DNA from: Eutreptiella sp. 'Long Island Sound 2002'
Taxonomy: Eukaryota > Euglenozoa > Euglenophyceae > Eutreptiales > Eutreptiaceae
DNA length: 64,000 nt
NCBI GenBank assembly: GCA_964036045.1
Contig: OZ038382.1
Span: 138,024,961-138,088,960, forward strand
Reading direction: 5' to 3'
Shown here: positions 41,423 through 53,886 of the stretch, in pieces
Layout: every line of letters begins with the position of its first letter
How positions within the stretch are numbered: position 1 is the first letter of the stretch
Notes under the pieces: generated by a model
What the model was told of the DNA's origin: nothing
What the model saw: the letters and a program-made list of their open reading frames with translations, nothing else
Databases searched by the model: none
Position numbers and translations under genes: made by a program

Positions 41423-44400
41423 CATCGAGCGGGCACACCGGTGAACAGGAGCCGGGTGGCCCAGGACACCGCACACGCAACACAACACACAGAGCGGGCG
41501 CACCGGTGAACAGGAGCCAGGAGGCCCAGGGCACCGCACACGCAACACAACACACCGAGCAGGCACACCGGTGAACAGGAGCCGGGAGGCCCAGGACACC
41601 GCACACGCAACACAACACACCGAGCGGGCACACCGGTGAACACCAGCCGGGAGGCCCAGGACACCGCACACGCAACACAACAAACCGAGCGGGCACACCG
41701 GTGCACAGGAGCCGGGAGGCCCAGGACTACGCACACGCAAAAAAAAAAAGAAAAAAAAAAACACACCGAGCGGGCACACCGGTGAACAGGAGCCGGGAGG
41801 CCCAGGACACCGCACACCCAACACAACACACCGAGCGGGCACACCGGTGAACAGGAGCCGGGAGGCCCAGGACACCGCACACGCAACACAACACACCGAG
41901 CGGGCGCACCGGTGAACAGGAGCCGGGAGGCCCAGGACACCGCACACGCAACACAACACACCGAGCAGGCACACCGGTGAAGAGGAGCCGGGAGGCCCAG
42001 GACACCGCACACGCAACACAACACACCGAGCAGGCACACCGGTGAACAGGAGCCGGGAGGCCCAGGACACCGCACACGCAACACAACACACCGAGTGGGC
42101 ACACCGGTGAACAGGAGCCGGGAGGCCCAGGACATCGCACACGCAACACAACACACCGAGCAGGCACACCGGTGAACAGGAGCCGGGAGGCCCAGGACAC
42201 CGCACACGCAACACAACACACCGAGCGGGCGCACCGGTGAACATGAGCCGGGAGGCCCAGGACACCGCACACGCAACACAACACACCGAGCAGGCACACC
42301 GGTGAACAGGAGCCGGGAGGCCCAGGACACCGCACACGCAACACAACACACCGAGCGGGCACACCGGTGAACAGGAGCCGGGAGGCCCAGGACACCGCAC
42401 ACGCAACACAACACACCGAGCGGGCACACCGGTGAACAGGTGCCGGGAGGCCGAGGACACCGCACACGCAACACAACACACCGAGCAGGCACACCGGTAA
42501 ACAGGAGCCGGGAGGCCCAGGACACCGCACACGCAGAAAAAAAAAAGAAAAAAAAAAAACACAGCGAGCGGGCACACCGGTGAACAGGAGCCAGGTGGCC
42601 CAGGACACCACACACGCAACACAACACACCGAGCGGGCGCACCGGTGAACAGGAGCCGGGAGGCCCAGGACACCGCACACGCAACACAACACACCGAGCA
42701 GGCACACCGGTGAACAGGAGCCGGGAGGCCCAGGACACCGCACACCCAACACAACACACCGAGCGGGCACACCGGTGAACAGGAGCTGGGAGGCCCAGGA
42801 CACCGCACACGCAACACAACACACCGAGCGGGCACACCGGTGAACAGGAGCCGGGAGGCCCAGGACACCGCACACGCTACACAACACACCGAGCAGGTAC
42901 ACCGGTGAACAGGAGCCGGGAGGCCCAGGACACCGCACACGCAACACAACACACCGAGCGGGCACACCGGTGAACAGGAGCCGGGAGGCCCAGGACACCG
43001 CACACGCAACACAACACACCGAGCGGGCACACCGGTGAAGAGGAGCCGGGAGGCCCAGGACACCGCGCACGCAACACAACACACCGAGCGGGCGCACCGG
43101 TGAACAGGAGCCGGGAGGCCCAGGACACCGCACACGCAACACAACACACCGAGCAGGCACACCGGTGAACAGGAGCCGGGAGGCCCAGGACACCGCACAC
43201 GCAACACAACACACCGAGCGGGCGCACCAGTGAACAGGAGCCGGGAGGCCCAGGACACCGCACACGCAACACAACGCACCGAGCGGGCACACAGGTGAAC
43301 AGGAGCCGGGAGGCCCAGGACACCGCACACGCAACACAACACACCGAGCGGGCACACCGGTGAACAGGAGCCGGGAGGCCCAGGACACCGCACACGCAAC
43401 ACAACACACCGAGCGGGCACACCGGTGAAGAGGAGCCGGGAGGCCCAGGACACCGCGCACGCAACACAACACACCGAGCGGGCGCACCGGTGAACAGGTG
43501 CCGGGAGGCCCAGGACACCGCACACGCAACACAACACACCGAGCAGGCACACCGGTGAACAGGAGCCGGGAGGCCCAGGACACCGCACACGCAACACAAC
43601 ACACCGAGCAGGCACACCGGTGAACAGGAGCCGGGAGGCCCAGGACACCGCACACGCAACACAACACACCGAGCGGGCACACCGGTGAACAGGAGCCAGG
43701 AGGCCCAGGACACCGCACACGCAACACAACACACCGAGCGGGCACACCGGTGAACAGGTGCCGGGAGGCCGAGGACACCGCACACGCAACACAACACACC
43801 GAGCAGGCACACCGGTAAACAGGAGCCGGGAGGCCCAGGACACCGCACACGCAGAAAAAAAAAGAAAAAAAAACACAGCGAGCGGGCACACCGGTGAACA
43901 GGAGCCAGGTGGCCCAGGACACCACACACGCAACACAACACACCGAGCGGGCGCACCGGTGAACAGGAGCCGGGAGGCCCAGGACACCGCACACGCAACA
44001 CAACACACCGAGCAGGCACACCGGTGAACAGGAGCCGGGAGGCCCAGGACACCGCACACCCAACACAACACACCGAGCGGGCACACCGGTGAACAGGAGC
44101 TGGGAGGCCCAGGACACCGCACACGCAACACAACACACCGAGCGGGCACACCGGTGAACAGGAGCCGGGAGGCCCAGGACACCGCACACGCTACACAACA
44201 CACCGAGCAGGTACACCGGTGAACAGGAGCCGGGAGGCCCAGGACACCGCACACGCAACACAACACACCGAGCGGGCACACCGGTGAACAGGAGCCGGGA
44301 GGCCCAGGACACCGCACACGCAACACAACACACCGAGCGGGCACACCGGTGAAGAGGAGCCGGGAGGCCCAGGACACCGCGCACGCAACACAACACACCG

Positions 44401-45490
44401 AGCGGGCGCACCGGTGAACAGGAGCCGGGAGGCCCAGGACACCGCACACGCAACACAACACACCGAGCAGGCACACCGGTGAACAGGAGCCGGGAGGCCC
44501 AGGACACCGCACACGCAACACAACACACCGAGCGGGCGCACCAGTGAACAGGAGCCGGGAGGCCCAGGACACCGCACACGCAACACAACGCACCGAGCGG
44601 GCACACAGGTGAACAGGAGCCGGGAGGCCCAGGACACCGCACACGCAACACAACACACCGAGCGGGCACACCGGTGAACAGGAGCCGGGAGGCCCAGGAC
44701 ACCGCACACGCAACACAACACACCGAGCGGGCACACCGGTGAAGAGGAGCCGGGAGGCCCAGGACACCGCGCACGCAACACAACACACCGAGCGGGCGCA
44801 CCGGTGAACAGGTGCCGGGAGGCCCAGGACACCGCACACGCAACACAACACACCGAGCAGGCACACCGGTGAACAGGAGCCGGGAGGCCCAGGACACCGC
44901 ACACGCAACACAACACACCAAGCGGGCGCACCGGTGAACAGGAGCCGGGAGGCCCAGGACACCGCACACGCAACACAACGCACCGAGCGGGCACACAGGT
45001 GAACAGGAGCCGGGAGGCCCAGGACACCGCACACGCAACAAAACACACCGAGCGGGCACACCGGTGAACAGGAGCCGGGAGGCCCAGGTCACCGCGCACA
45101 CAAAACAACACACCGAGCGGGCACACCGGTGAACAGGAGCCGGGAGGCCCAGGACACCGCACAAGCAACACAACACACCGAGCGGGCGCACCGGTGAACA
45201 GGAGCCGGGAGGCCCAGGACACCGCACACGCAACACAACACACCGAGCAGGCACACCGGTGAACAGGAGCCGGCAGGCCCAGGACACCGCACACGCCACA
45301 CAACACACCGAGCGGGCACACCGGTGAACAGGAGCCAGGAGGCCCAGGACACCGCACACGCCACACAACACACCGAGCGGGCACACCGGTGAACAGGAGC
45401 CGGGAGGCCCAGGACACCGCACGCGCCACACAACACACCGAGCGGGCACACCGGTGAACAGGAGCCGGGGGGCCCAGGACACCGCACACA
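41190..45490. repeat. 65-bp minisatellite, about 66 copies, with higher-order structure
   Basis: Each unit contains CCGAGCGGGCACACCGGTGA, CAGGAGCCGGGAGGCCCAGG and ACACCGCACACGC. The period is 65 bp (for example 43,021 to 43,086). Oligo-A tracts interrupt the array near 41,394, 41,740, 42,535 and 43,853. A block of about 1,317 bp is repeated: marker variants at 42,427, 42,535, 42,779, 42,873, 43,035 and 43,225 recur in the same order near 43,745, 43,853, 44,096, 44,190, 44,352 and 44,542. The minus strand is free of stops in more than one frame for kilobases, giving Cys-rich translations that repeat every 65 residues. I do not treat these as proteins. Confidence 0.93.
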
Positions 45491-46064
45491 CGTAGGGCGG
45501 CCGGGGGACAGGAAAGAACCAACACCCCATGGGTCGGACACACTGGGGCGACCCAGCCGACCCACCGGGCCAGTGACAGGAGCGGTACTCCAAGGCCACT
45601 GGTCCGAGCCCGGGCAGGCTGCATCGGGGACCATGGCAAACGTCACCCGGAGCCATGGATGCAACCGGTGACAGGCGAGCCGGTTCACAGTCCAGGAGGG
45701 GGTCGCCTGCCAAGCGGAGCGGCCCCGCAACTCAAGCCACAAGGGTGAGGCGGTCGTACCGTAGACATGCGGGAGCAATACCCCTTGTGGTGAGAGATAC
45801 TCCACACGGCTGGGCAGCCCCCAGAGCTGCCGCCCGAAGGAGGGGGCATGTGGCCCTACTCATGGACACATGTGGGGACACCCTCCCACCTGGGACACAT
45901 GGACCGGGTGGCCGCGACAATGCCTTCCCAAGCACATGCGGGAGCGGCTCAAGAGGCACCTAACATAGGGCAGTGGGAGGGACAGGACGTCCCCTTGGTA
46001 AGACCTTCTTCCTGCACCGTCAAAGGAGGCATCCCGAGCTCCCGAAGATACCTACCTACCTACC

Positions 46065-48714
46065 TGAATCCTTGGGAAACCAGACAGGGCAACTGACCTT
46101 CGTATTTTCTGAGCTCTTGTGGCCTTGAAGCCCATACGACGTTGCGCAATGGATGCCGCTGTCATCGGCATTGCGATTTTTTGGTGTGTGGTCCGGTCCC
46201 ATGGCACTTGCGGGATCCAGACCAGTCGACGTGTGTCTGCAGACTATATATGGCCTGAACTCAGGCGTTTTCCTGTCCACCCTCCTGCATATGCCTTATC
46301 CTAACCGGGGCGTGGTTTGGCGCTCTGTCCAGAGTGTGTTTACACGCCTATTACCCCGCTTATTGCTTATCTTTCTGCCCCCCCAAGATATGTGCATCTG
46401 TATGTTAAGTGTTGTCAGCCCATCACTGGGGAATGGACTGTTTTTCCCCCCGAGGGATGCAAATCGTAATACGATGGCGCCTTGAGTCGCCGTTTACATG
46501 CTCTTACGTGAGGTCCAGCCTGGACCAGTACCTAAGTGCAGATTCTTCTCTGTGAGTGCCCGTGATACTGTGTGCCCTAGTGGCTGTGATGTGCTGAGAT
46601 CCTGATGGCGCCAGGCGGGAAGCCCAGTTGCCTGACTACACTCCCAGCGGTCCGCCACTGCCAGTCCCAGTGTGAGCCTACCGACTCGCAGACGCACTTG
46701 CAGTCGGGTGGCGACCTCTGGTGTCCTGACCTCGGTCAGTCTGCCTGCGAAACTGGTGGTTTGAGGAGTCGACGCCTCCGCCCACACTGCATGGGGACTC
46801 CCCCATGCATGGCCTTCGTGGTAATGGGGCGAGGGAGAAGACAGCCTTGATGCCCGATCCCTTAAGGAGGAGCTCCTTCGGCTGTACCACTGTGGACTCG
46901 CCTCGTGGATATGGACATGGTGCGCCCAAGGAAGGACCCGTGGGGACTCTCCCCCAGCCTGCGGCCTTGGGAAGCCTGGGGTAGCCTGATGGATCTTTGT
47001 GGTCGCTTTCGACCTGTGGGACCACCTCGGTCGTCGTGTGACGCCAATGTTGGCCGTGTATGCCACTGCCACTGTGGTGCTGACCGTCGCAGCCGGCACC
47101 CGGTGCGCCCGGTATGGGTTAACGGGTCCTTTGGATGCCGAACAATCGCCGCCAGGACCCGGGACTTAATACTTGATACTATACTTGCAGTTACTGACAG
47201 CTACAGCACCGTACCTGTTTTACCATGAGTTGTAATGGGCAGCCTAACCCGCAAATCGGCCTGAAGTGAGGATGTGACACCCCCCCCCCCTTCAGGGGAT
47301 GGTCCTGGGTACACGCTGCCATGCTTGGGTGTTATCGAGCCCCCCCCAGGGTTTGCTCTAAGGAGGGGGGTGAAGCGGTACCCAGAACCTATGCCCCATG
47401 GCCCGGAGGCCTGTGAGCCGTCACACCCGTTATGGCCCATGGCCCGGAGGCCTGTGAGCCGTCACACCCGTGCGGAAGCCGTTGACACCGGCTGTCAGCG
47501 GGATATCCCTGTTCTCTAACCCGCGAAATCTGGAATCCGATTTCTAACCGATAAATCGATTTAGAATTACCGTTATTTTATTGTCATAGGCGATTTTCCG
47601 TCGGAAATTGGTGAAACACCCGATTTCTACCGCGATTTCTAATTGTCGTGAAATCGCCGCCTGATGTCGCCTGTTCGCGCGCCTTCGTCGCTTCTCCGTG
47701 GCGAGTTTTGTGATGAACTTTTCTCGAGTACCTGTGAGGTTCTAAGAGAACTTAAGGGCTGAATCTAGAGGGTATTTAATGTACTTTCATCTGGTGTGTT
47801 CACCAGAACTTTTCGCCGTTGCGTCTTCGAGAAAATCAACGCGCAAGCTTTTCCGCCGATCGCTCGAACTCATGGTTCTCAAGGACCATGAGTTCGGACA
47901 GAACCCTACATTCCCCCCCTATGCCTTTCATCCATGCCCCTTTCACGTGGGCATATCACTTTGTACAGGGAAGCGCGCAATGGCGGTGTTTTAGGCAGCC
48001 TATGGGTCTCGCAAACCCAAGTCGTTTGCGTGCGCAAACGCTAACTTTGTGGCCTTGTGAGCAGGAACGTTCATAACCGAACACAATGCTCACAAGACCA
48101 AAAGCCCGAGATCAATTTCTTTTTTCGAGCCAACTCAACGATGGCTCCACGCAATTCAATGCGTACCAAAACTCTTTTCTCGAAAGAGGGCAAGTTTTGG
48201 TCGAAAATTAGGCCAAAATGGCCAAACCCCCAAGGCTCGTACTCGAAGCCTATGGGGAGTTGAGCCTCGAATCAAGCCAATATGTAAACTCGAGACCATG
48301 AAGGACATTGTGCATGGCTTGGTTGATTTTTACAACCTTGTATTCTATTTTTTATAATTTCGCCTTGTGAGCACGCGTGCCATATTGCCTGTTTGCACAC
48401 GCGCTCATATGCAAGCACTAGTGACACGAGTGGGCGGAGACAATCTAACCATAGTGTGCATATTTGAAAGCACCTACCATGGGCCTACTCCAAAAGTGTT
48501 TGCTCGTATTTTTGTTCCTCAATGACCCAAAGATATGTTCATGCCAATATCGCCGATATATGCACTGTTTCCCATAAATAGTGTGCTTCAAGAATTGAAG
48601 TGTTAAAAATGTTTCCATTGCGCTTTGAACCTCAACCCTTGTTGCAAAAGGGAGGCAAAGCTTTGGTTTGCATCCATGCAAAAGCCCGAGGCTCCTCTCT
48701 CTTGTGACACGGAG
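46065..48714 (+). repeat. 4.16-kb-family LTR, copy 3, left part (3' LTR of element B)
   Basis: Starts TGAATCCTTGGGAAACC and is collinear with 16,880-about 14,240 in reverse. It is interrupted at 48,714 by LINE B. The last bases before LINE B (CTTGTGACACGGAG, 48,701-48,714) are repeated at 61,912-61,925, the target duplication of that insertion. Confidence 0.75.
46245..46251 (+). promoter_or_regulatory. TATA-like element near the 5' end of LTR copy 3
   Basis: TATATAT in CTGCAGACTATATATGGCC, about 180 bp from the LTR start. The same sequence is conserved in LTR copy 1 (16,696-16,702, minus strand). Its position suits a U3 promoter. Confidence 0.35.
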
Positions 48715-51260
48715 GTAGGTAGGTAGGTGCACTCGGTCCTGGAGAGGCGCCCCATGGTTCCCCCTGGCGTCGCCCCTGTGACGAACAGGAAGAGGCTTCG
48801 CGCGTGAAGAGGGGAGGCGGCCTACTTCCCGCTAGACCTGACTGTTGGCCCCCAACAAAGCGGCCCCGGGCTACGCCGGGAGGGCTGATCGCCGCCAGCG
48901 TGACATGCTTGTCTCGCCGGGAGGGTGTGCCCCCGTGCTTGCGCACGTCCCCTCCTTTTGGCGGAACCCTAGGGGTTCACCGGACTTCCTGGCGTATCCC
49001 GTTCCCAAGGCGTGCATGCACGTTCTTGGTACCAGGGTTCGGAGGCGCTTGGGTGTCCCACGCTCCGCCTCGAGTCCCAAAGCAGCGCAGGCCTTAGGAT
49101 GCAGCCTTACCCCCGGGCTCCGGATCTCGTTTGGCCGGGTCACCTGCATGGCACGGGCTGCCTCAGTGCCCGGGCTGTGGGCACTGGGTTTCCTACTGTT
49201 GTGTGGCGTTTGTGTTTGGGTCCGGTTGGCGGTTGGGTGCGGGTTTTGTTAACCCCGCCAGTCCTGGCTGGGGTCTTGGTTGGGTGTGTTTGGGCACGGT
49301 TTGTGGTGTTGTCCCTCTAGTGTCGGCTGTTTGTGGTGTTCGTGGTTGGGCTTCGGTTTCGGCCTGCTTTTGGGACGTGTGTGGTTTCGTGGGCGCCCCG
49401 CTTGCCCCCCGCCGTTTCCAGTTCCGGCGCGCGGTTTGGGCGTGTGGGCTGGGCCCGGGTCTCGCCTGTGCCCAGCCCTTCTTGGCTGGGTTGTCGGGGT
49501 GTGTTTTTTGCGCTTTGGTTTTTTCTTTTGTTTTTTTTCTTTTTTCCGGGCTTTGTGATCCCTGTCCCTCCATCCCCTTTCTTTCGGGCTGGGCTGGTGG
49601 CTCTCTCTTTTTTTTTTTTTTTTTTTTCCGTGTCCCTTTTCCCCGTGGTCCGCTGTTACCGGCTTTGTGTTGCCGGTTTTGGGTTGGTGGTCCCCCTGTG
49701 CCTCTGTGGGGGTCCTTTTTTCGGTGCCTTCTGAGGGGGGGCTTGGCCGCCTGTGGTGGTGTTGGCGGGCGGTTTGGCGGCTGTGGGCTGTTTTCGTGCC
49801 TTTTCCCCCTCCCCCCTCCTTTTTTTTTTGGGGGGGGGGGGGTTTGCCTGTTCCCCCCTCTGCCTTCCCTGGGCTGGCGCACGCACCGGCCTGCATTCAG
49901 TGTTGTCTTCCGGGCTGCTGTCTTCAGTTGCGTTCTGTGTGGCCGCGTTCCGGCCCTATGGGTCGGATGGGCTTTGTACACGGTGGGCTCGGCGCCCCTT
50001 CTTGCCGGGTTAGGTCCTGGCTCTGCCGGCTGGGCGGCTGCGCCAGGCAGCTGCTTGTGGTTTTGGGTTAGGGGGCTGGGGTTGTTCGTGTCCTTTCCCC
50101 TCTGCGGTGCCGGCTGTAATCTTCTGGGTGGTCCGCCACCGTTGTCGCGTGGCGCGCTGTGGCCCCGTGTGTGGCCTGCGGTGCTGGTGTGTGGCGTGGT
50201 GGCGCGGCGCCTTCCAGGGTGTGCGGTGGCTGGCTTTGGTTAGTCCCTCAGGTTAGGGTCAGTTGTGTCGTGCTGTGCCGCTCTGTGCCGCGTCGCGTCG
50301 CGTTGTGCTGTGGTGCGTTGCACTGTGGCGCGCTGTGGTGCGGTGTGCCGTGGTCTCGCGTGGTGCCGCGGTGGGTCAGTGAAGGTCCGCCTGGCCTGTG
50401 TCGTGGTGCGGAGTGCGGGCCGGAGTGTGGCCGGCTGGTGGTTGGGGGGTGCGGTTAGGTGTGGGTGGCTCGCTGGGTCCGTGCTGTGGGGGCTTGGGCG
50501 TGCCGCCCGGGCTGGTGGGTCGGGTAGGTCTTCAGGAAATTCTGCTGAATGATCACGGTGTCCTTGGGGCGTGCACGCTGACTCTCACCCATGGACTCAA
50601 TCTTCACCGGGCCTCGCAGACAGGCAGGCGTACTCGGGGTGTAGGAAAGGCGTTCCTTCTCCAAGGCAGACAAACAGAAATCAGGAGTCGGACGGTGGAG
50701 GTGGCTTCCGAACGCCGTTTGAGTGGCGAAAGGCTTGCACTGCAGCTCGGCTGCGCTGGCAGGGACATGAGGGTCCGGGTCGGTGCCGCCGGCAGGGATG
50801 AGCTCATACTTCAGGGTCAGGGGGATGTCCATATCTCCGGTGCTGAACTGCAGGGGTCTGGGGCACCGGTAGTAATCTTGGCAGTTCCAGTCTTCACGGC
50901 GCTCGGAGATGGCCTTGAAGGGGGCAACGTCCAGCAGCACCAAGGCCTTCGCGATCGATCACAGCCTTTCACTTCCCCTTGCGGCGCTCGAAATTCATCA
51001 TGGACGGGATCGGCGTGCCGCCGCAGTGCCATTCCTCCACTGGACGCAACAGGTTGGTGACGGACGCCCTCACGGACGTGAGACCAGCTGAGATCAAGCC
51101 CCTGTCCGTCAATCCAAGTGCATAGCAATACTCTGCGTCAAACCGCGACGGTAACGCAGCCCGGCCCTTATAGCCGAAGGCGTGGTCGCGTGACGGTCCG
51201 TGGGGATGCCCTCCCTGGGGGCCTGTGCCTTGGTCCCGTGTCCTCTGGGGGTTTCGGTCC
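48715..51260 (-). other. 3' region of LINE B
   Basis: No long sense ORF is evident. The segment is homologous to 30,5xx-32,825 of LINE A. It contains short conserved readings (PFKAISERREDWNCQDYYRC), runs of A on the sense strand (T-runs at 49,500-49,640 and about 49,815 on the plus strand), a CA/CG-rich stretch (50,160-50,530) and the 3' terminal (CTAC)n. Confidence 0.5.
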
Positions 51261-52663
51261 CTAGTCGTGGGTGCCGCGGCCGTGCCTTCGTCCTCTTCCG
51301 GTGCCTGTGAGGTGGCCTTTGTGGTGGCCGGGGTCCTCGCCTGGCAGTGAGGGCGTGGTGGTGCGCCGTGCGGCGGCGTTCCCTGCGGCTTCCTCTGTGG
51401 GTGTGGCCCGTTCTCCCCGTGTAGGTGTGCCCCCCGTTCTCCGTGTGGTTTCCGGTGGCCGGTGGGCGTGCGCTGGTGTGATCCGCATGGCGTCTGATGT
51501 TTGCTTCGGTGGTGTGTGTTGGGGTGTTTGGTGGGGCTGGGGCGGCGCTGGTCTCCCCGTCGTGGTGTGCCCTTCCTGGGTGTGGGTCGTGGTGCCTGCC
51601 GTGGTGCCCTTTTCCTCCCTGTCTTGGTCCCCGTTCCCGCCCCTTCCTGGTTCTTGGGTGGTTTCCTGCCCCCATGTGGTGTCGCTTCCGGCGCCCTGTC
51701 CCTGCGTGTGCCTGCCCTCACTTGGGGCCCTTCCGTGCCCCCTTGCCTGTGTGCTCCTTGGTGCCCCTTGCCCTTCCCTTGCCCTTGTCCTGCCCCTTCC
51801 TGGTGTGGTGGTGGCGGGAGGGGCGGGGTGGGGAGGGGGCGCCGGCGGCCCAGGCCTGGGGGTGGGTGGCCTGGAGCCACTGGCGGAGGGCTTGGGGGGT
51901 GTAGGGGGGAGGAGGCCCTGGACCGCATCGCGGAGGAGGGCCTCCCATGCCGCTTGCGGCATGATGGCCTCCGGGGCGGCCTCGTTGGGGTTTGCGGGGG
52001 TGCGGGTGCGCACCTCCTCGAAGGTATGCACCATGTGCACCCCTTCGTGCCTTCCCGCTCCTCCGGCCCACTTCACCCAGCGGCGGAGCTCCTGCAGAGC
52101 GGGGGGAGACCACCAGGCGAGGTAGGCGGGGGCCCGGGGGGGGGAGGGGTCCGTGCTCGTGGTCGTGGTGCGGCGGGGGGAGGACGTGGACCCGCGGTGG
52201 TGGCGGGGGTGGCGGTGCCTGGGGGAGCGGGAGCGGCGGCGGCGGGGGCTAGGGGTGGAGGACGGGTACGGGCGGAGGGGGGAGCGGGAGGGAGAGGTGG
52301 ACATGGGGCGGCGGTGGCGCGCTCGGTGGCGTCCGGGGGAGCGGGAGTGGTGGTGGCGGGGGCTGGGGGTGGTGGATGGGTACGGGTGGCGGGGGGAACG
52401 GGGAGCCCGGCGGGGCGTGTGGGGGGAGGGGGAGGTGGACGTGGGGCGGCAGTGGCGTGCCTGGCTGCGTCGGGGGCAGCGGGAGTGGTGGTGGCGGGGG
52501 CTGGGGGTGGGGGTCTTGTTTGGCCGGTGGGGGGAGGGGGAGGGGGACATGGGGCGGCGGTGGCGCTCGCGGTGGTGCCCGGGGGAGCGGGAGCGACGGG
52601 AGCGGGGTCCCGGGGGGTCGTGGTGGTACCTGGGGGAGCGGGAGCGGCGCGAGTGGGTTGTTG
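51261..52663 (-). pseudogene. LINE B downstream ORF, C-terminal part (after hAT insertion)
   Basis: Resumes in frame once the hAT element and one CAACAACC target copy are removed: THSRRSRSPRYHHDPPG and onward. Residues up to about 51,990 (nt) are Arg/Ser/Pro/His-rich with repeated RSRSP and SPSPS units, resembling the RS domains of SR splicing proteins. A more ordered segment follows (AYLAWWSPPALQELRRWVKW, GVHMVHTFEEVRTRTPANPN, AAWEALLRDAVQGLLPPTPP), then a Thr/Pro/Gly-rich tail to a stop at 51,261. LINE A begins inside this tail. Confidence 0.6.
52656..52663. repeat. 8-bp target duplication of hAT copy 2 (left)
   Basis: GGTTGTTG here and at 53,887-53,894, directly flanking the hAT element. 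It differs from the CCGAGAGG of copy 1, so the two insertions were independent. Confidence 0.9.
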
Positions 52664-53886
52664 TAGGGATGCAGATTCGCAGCGAATTCAATTTGAATTC
52701 GCCGAATTCGCTGCGAATTCGTTCGCACTGCGAATTCGCTGCGAATTCGGCCTGAAATTCTTAGTACTGCGAATTCGGGGCGAAATCACGCTGCGAATTC
52801 GCAGGCGACGGCAAAATGATCACGCGTGCGCCGTCTTTTCTCCAGATGAAAAACTAACTTTGAACTGTGCAATGCAATAATTTTTTTGACTTGACAAAAT
52901 GAAAACTATGACGATTTTGCTTCGATTGAGCCGCTTATTTTCTTGTTGGGTGCCTGCGTACCCGTTTTCGAAAACAAAATTTACTTTTGAGTTTTGAACG
53001 GACCGCTGTGTCCGCCTAGCTCCACCGAACACGGCGGTACCCTGCATTCTCCCCAGAAGTCCACCAGTTTGGAGAAAAACCCGTCCCGAACTTTTGATTT
53101 TCGACTTTTTTTTTCTAATTTTTGACAGTCAAAACGTGTTGCCCCTTGGCAACCACGCACTGTCGGGCGTGTGTGGAAGGAGAAGCAGCCGAGAGCAGCC
53201 CGACGCAGCCGCAGTGAGGCCCTGGGCACCCACAACGATGTGCACGGAGCTAATGACGTGCACGGAGCTGCACCCAGCCAGCGCACCTGCTCCAACCTCC
53301 CTATAAGCTATGTACATAGCCCCTTGTAGCCCTTGCGTATCCTTGACAGCGGTACCCTCCTTACCTTTCCCGGTGCTCTCTCTTGGATTACTTCAAGTCC
53401 AACGATTCAATTCAAGAATGCAATGAATGAAGGCCCAATAAGGGCAACCAGTGGTTCACATGTGATGGTTTGTGTGTGGATTGGTGATCTTGCATGCTTC
53501 GTTGCTGCTTCTTTTCCAAAAGGCATTTGAGAGAAGCAAGGAACTTTGGAATTCTTGGTTTTGATTTGCTTTATTTTTGTCAAATCGTCGATTCGTTTCA
53601 GCATGGTAAATGCAAGCAACAACAAACAACAAAAATTGCAAGGTTACGGAACCTTTTGGGAAATCTTTTATGCGATATGGTACTTGGTAGTGGCATACCG
53701 ATACGTAAGCAGGTGAATTGCAACCTAGAAGGTAAATTGTAGGTGCCTATGGATTCAATCAAGCGAATCAGGGAGGATTCGAATTTGAAGTTGCGAATTC
53801 GAGTTCGGAGTGGTCCACGAATTCGTGCGAATTCGGGGCGAATTCGAATTCGAGCGAATTCGTGCGAATTCGAACCTGCATCCCTA
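52664..53886 (-). mobile_element. Non-autonomous hAT-like DNA transposon, copy 2 (1,223 bp)
   Basis: Ends TAGGGATGCAG/CTGCATCCCTA, with an internal sequence collinear with copy 1 in reverse orientation, including GAATTCG subterminal arrays at both ends (52,676-52,800 and 53,770-53,875). It interrupts the LINE B downstream ORF, and its terminal TAG creates the premature stop at 53,884-53,886. No transposase is encoded. Confidence 0.88.

Larger units (their letters stand above)
40060..46064 (+). mobile_element. LINE C: GC-rich LINE-like 3' region with minisatellites
   Basis: Begins where the integrase of element B is lost and ends in TACCTACCTACCTACC at 46,064, the same kind of tail as LINEs A and B. 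The last about 250 bp (GAAGGAGGGGGCATGT, GGGGACACCCTCCCACC) resemble the 3' end of LINE A, so it is probably a relative. From 40,060 to about 40,910 it is C/A-rich with a duplicated block of about 270 bp (40,369 and 40,637). No reverse transcriptase is present. No matching target duplication is seen at the two ends. Confidence 0.5.

Noticed and set aside
41190-45490. CRISPR-like array
   Set aside because: The units are contiguous 65-bp tandem repeats without variable spacers, inside a eukaryotic LINE-like sequence.
41138-45713. Giant Cys-rich ORFs (over 1,300 codons) on the minus strand
   Set aside because: They are translations of the 65-bp minisatellite, open in several frames at once, and repeat every 65 residues. 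No independent evidence of coding.
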